This document shows positions 62,777 through 64,000 of a stretch of DNA of 64,000 nt, piece by piece. Each line of letters begins with the position of its first letter. Position 1 is the stretch's first letter. The position numbers and the translations under genes are program-made. Source of the DNA: Centropus unirufus. Its lineage: Eukaryota > Chordata > Aves > Cuculiformes > Centropidae. The notes beneath the pieces were generated by a model that was not told where the DNA came from, made no database searches, and saw only the letters and a program-made list of their open reading frames with translations. Location: positions 17,017 through 81,016 of the forward strand of contig VYZI01001063.1 of NCBI GenBank assembly GCA_013397695.1, written 5' to 3'.

Positions 62777-64000
62777 CTGCAACAGCAGCCAAGGTGCGCG
62801 GCTCAGTGGTGGGGTCACAGCCCACCATCCCCATTCCTGGGGACCTCCAGCATCCCAGCCCTAATGGCATCTCAAGCCCTGGGTTCTCCCCCTGAAGAAC
62901 AAGGAGAGCTCCCACCCTGGGGACACAAAGCATCGGAAGAGCAGCCCTGGGGTGGCATCAGCTCTTCCCACAGCCACGCGGCTGCTGGGGAGCCAGGGAG
63001 ACCACAAATTTGTCCAGTTGTGATGGCATGGGGCACCTCAGGGCGCTGGGACAGGGGTCAGCTCCCGCAGAGGGAGGTTTGCTGCTTGTATGGGGAGGCT
63101 GTACCCATGCCACCACCTGCAAAGGGTGCAGGGATGCTCCACCCAACCAACCCATGCTCAGGGGCCACTGCGGCCAGTGCTGAGGGCCAAGCAGGTCCAT
63201 TTTATTAACTCAGAAGTGGAGAACACAACCTAATTGTCTTATGTCTAAGGCAAAGCCACCTCTCTCCACACTTCTCCAAGCTGTGGTCCATGTGGTGAGA
63301 GCTTCAGCCCCTTATCATCTCTCTGACGTGCCCCCATTCCCTTGTCCCATCCTGGAAGCTGCCAATGGAGAAGGGAGGTTTATGGTGGCACCTACCATGG
63401 AGGGAGCCCCGGGATGGAGAGAGAGCACACAGCCAGGGCAGCAGAAGGGAAGAGAACCATGTTATGGAGAGCATCGGCAAGGGGCCCACAGTGAGGTGGG
63501 GAAGAGGGATTTGTATGGCCTCACTGAGCCCCAGGGGACAGCAGCCCTTGCCCTCCAAGGAACCCCAGCCCACATCTCCCACCACTGCCAGGGCATGTGA
63601 TGGGCAGGTATGGTGGAACATCTCCACCCAGCACTCATCTCTCCCACAAGGCTCTGAAGAGCAGGAATGGACACCCAAAATCTCCCGCCCTCCCCAAATG
63701 GCCCTGGGTCAGGGCCATTGACATGGCCAGGATCCCTCAAGCCTGCTGGTACCCAAGCCTCCTTCCTGCTGGTTGCCCAGCACAGGGAGACATCTCCAGC
63801 TCTGCACCATGCACCAGCATCTGCCTCTTGAGCACTGTTTTTTTGGGGTCCCCCCAAACCGATGGACCCGGTGATCCTCCCCTCTCTGCTAAAGGCACAG
63901 ATAAACGAGAGGGCAACTCAGAGGAAGGCAAGGGGACACAAGCATTAAAGGAACATTTGCTGGTTTGGATGAAGCATGAGAGCAGCCTGAGCCTGGCTCC
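62777..64000 (-). other. SYT2: SYT2 intron running off the window
   Basis: A sequence upstream of the acidic-linker exon. The expected next exon (Lys/Cys-rich segment after the membrane span) was looked for on the minus strand and not found. No repeat is recognised. Confidence 0.75.

Overview
The window is bird (avian) nuclear DNA. It carries about 8 kb of CR1 LINE fragments of the avian type, recognisable by 3' ends ending in a run of ATTCTATG-like words and by recurring blocks such as 'ggaatggtttgggttggaag'. Coding sequence is split into short GT-AG exons. I recognise two genes, facing each other tail to tail: PPP1R12B (myosin phosphatase targeting subunit 2, MYPT2) on the + strand and SYT2 (synaptotagmin-2) on the - strand. 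The same neighbours sit together on human 1q32.1, so this is conserved vertebrate synteny. The species cannot be fixed from the sequence alone.

Layout. 1-4977 is PPP1R12B intron. Between 4978 and 9166 lie five exons of the regulatory middle and C-terminal part of MYPT2, including the two regions that match the inhibitory Rho-kinase sites of the family. A 28.5-kb CR1-rich intron follows (9167-37652). Inside it, at 24336-24437, is the alternative first coding exon of the small M20/M21 subunit, which starts MSSLYTRSKEY, so this intron should hold an internal promoter. From 37653 to 41883 are five exons shared by the large and small proteins, beginning with a 17-nt microexon. The transcript then has two possible last exons: 46843-46977 and 52066-52152. 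Both encode a leucine zipper and they look related to each other. The 3' UTR of the distal form runs to a cluster of poly(A) signals near 55.3 kb.

A short intergenic segment with one CR1 scrap follows, then a very GC- and CpG-rich block (about 56.2-57.1 kb). SYT2 comes next, read right to left. Its 3' UTR spans about 57.2-59.6 kb. Six coding exons at 59578-62776 encode the acidic linker, C2A and C2B, about 306 residues that match the C-terminal three quarters of the protein. The exons for the luminal part, membrane span and basic/cysteine stretch lie beyond the right edge. No CR1 is seen in the SYT2 part.

No operon, CRISPR, phage or other prokaryotic system is present, and I found no convincing new gene. 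The best leads are about transcript architecture: duplicated zipper exons, the microexon, a NAGNAG acceptor, the internal promoter, a possible acidic cassette exon, and a GC-rich block beyond the SYT2 3' end. Family comparisons are from memory; no alignment was run.
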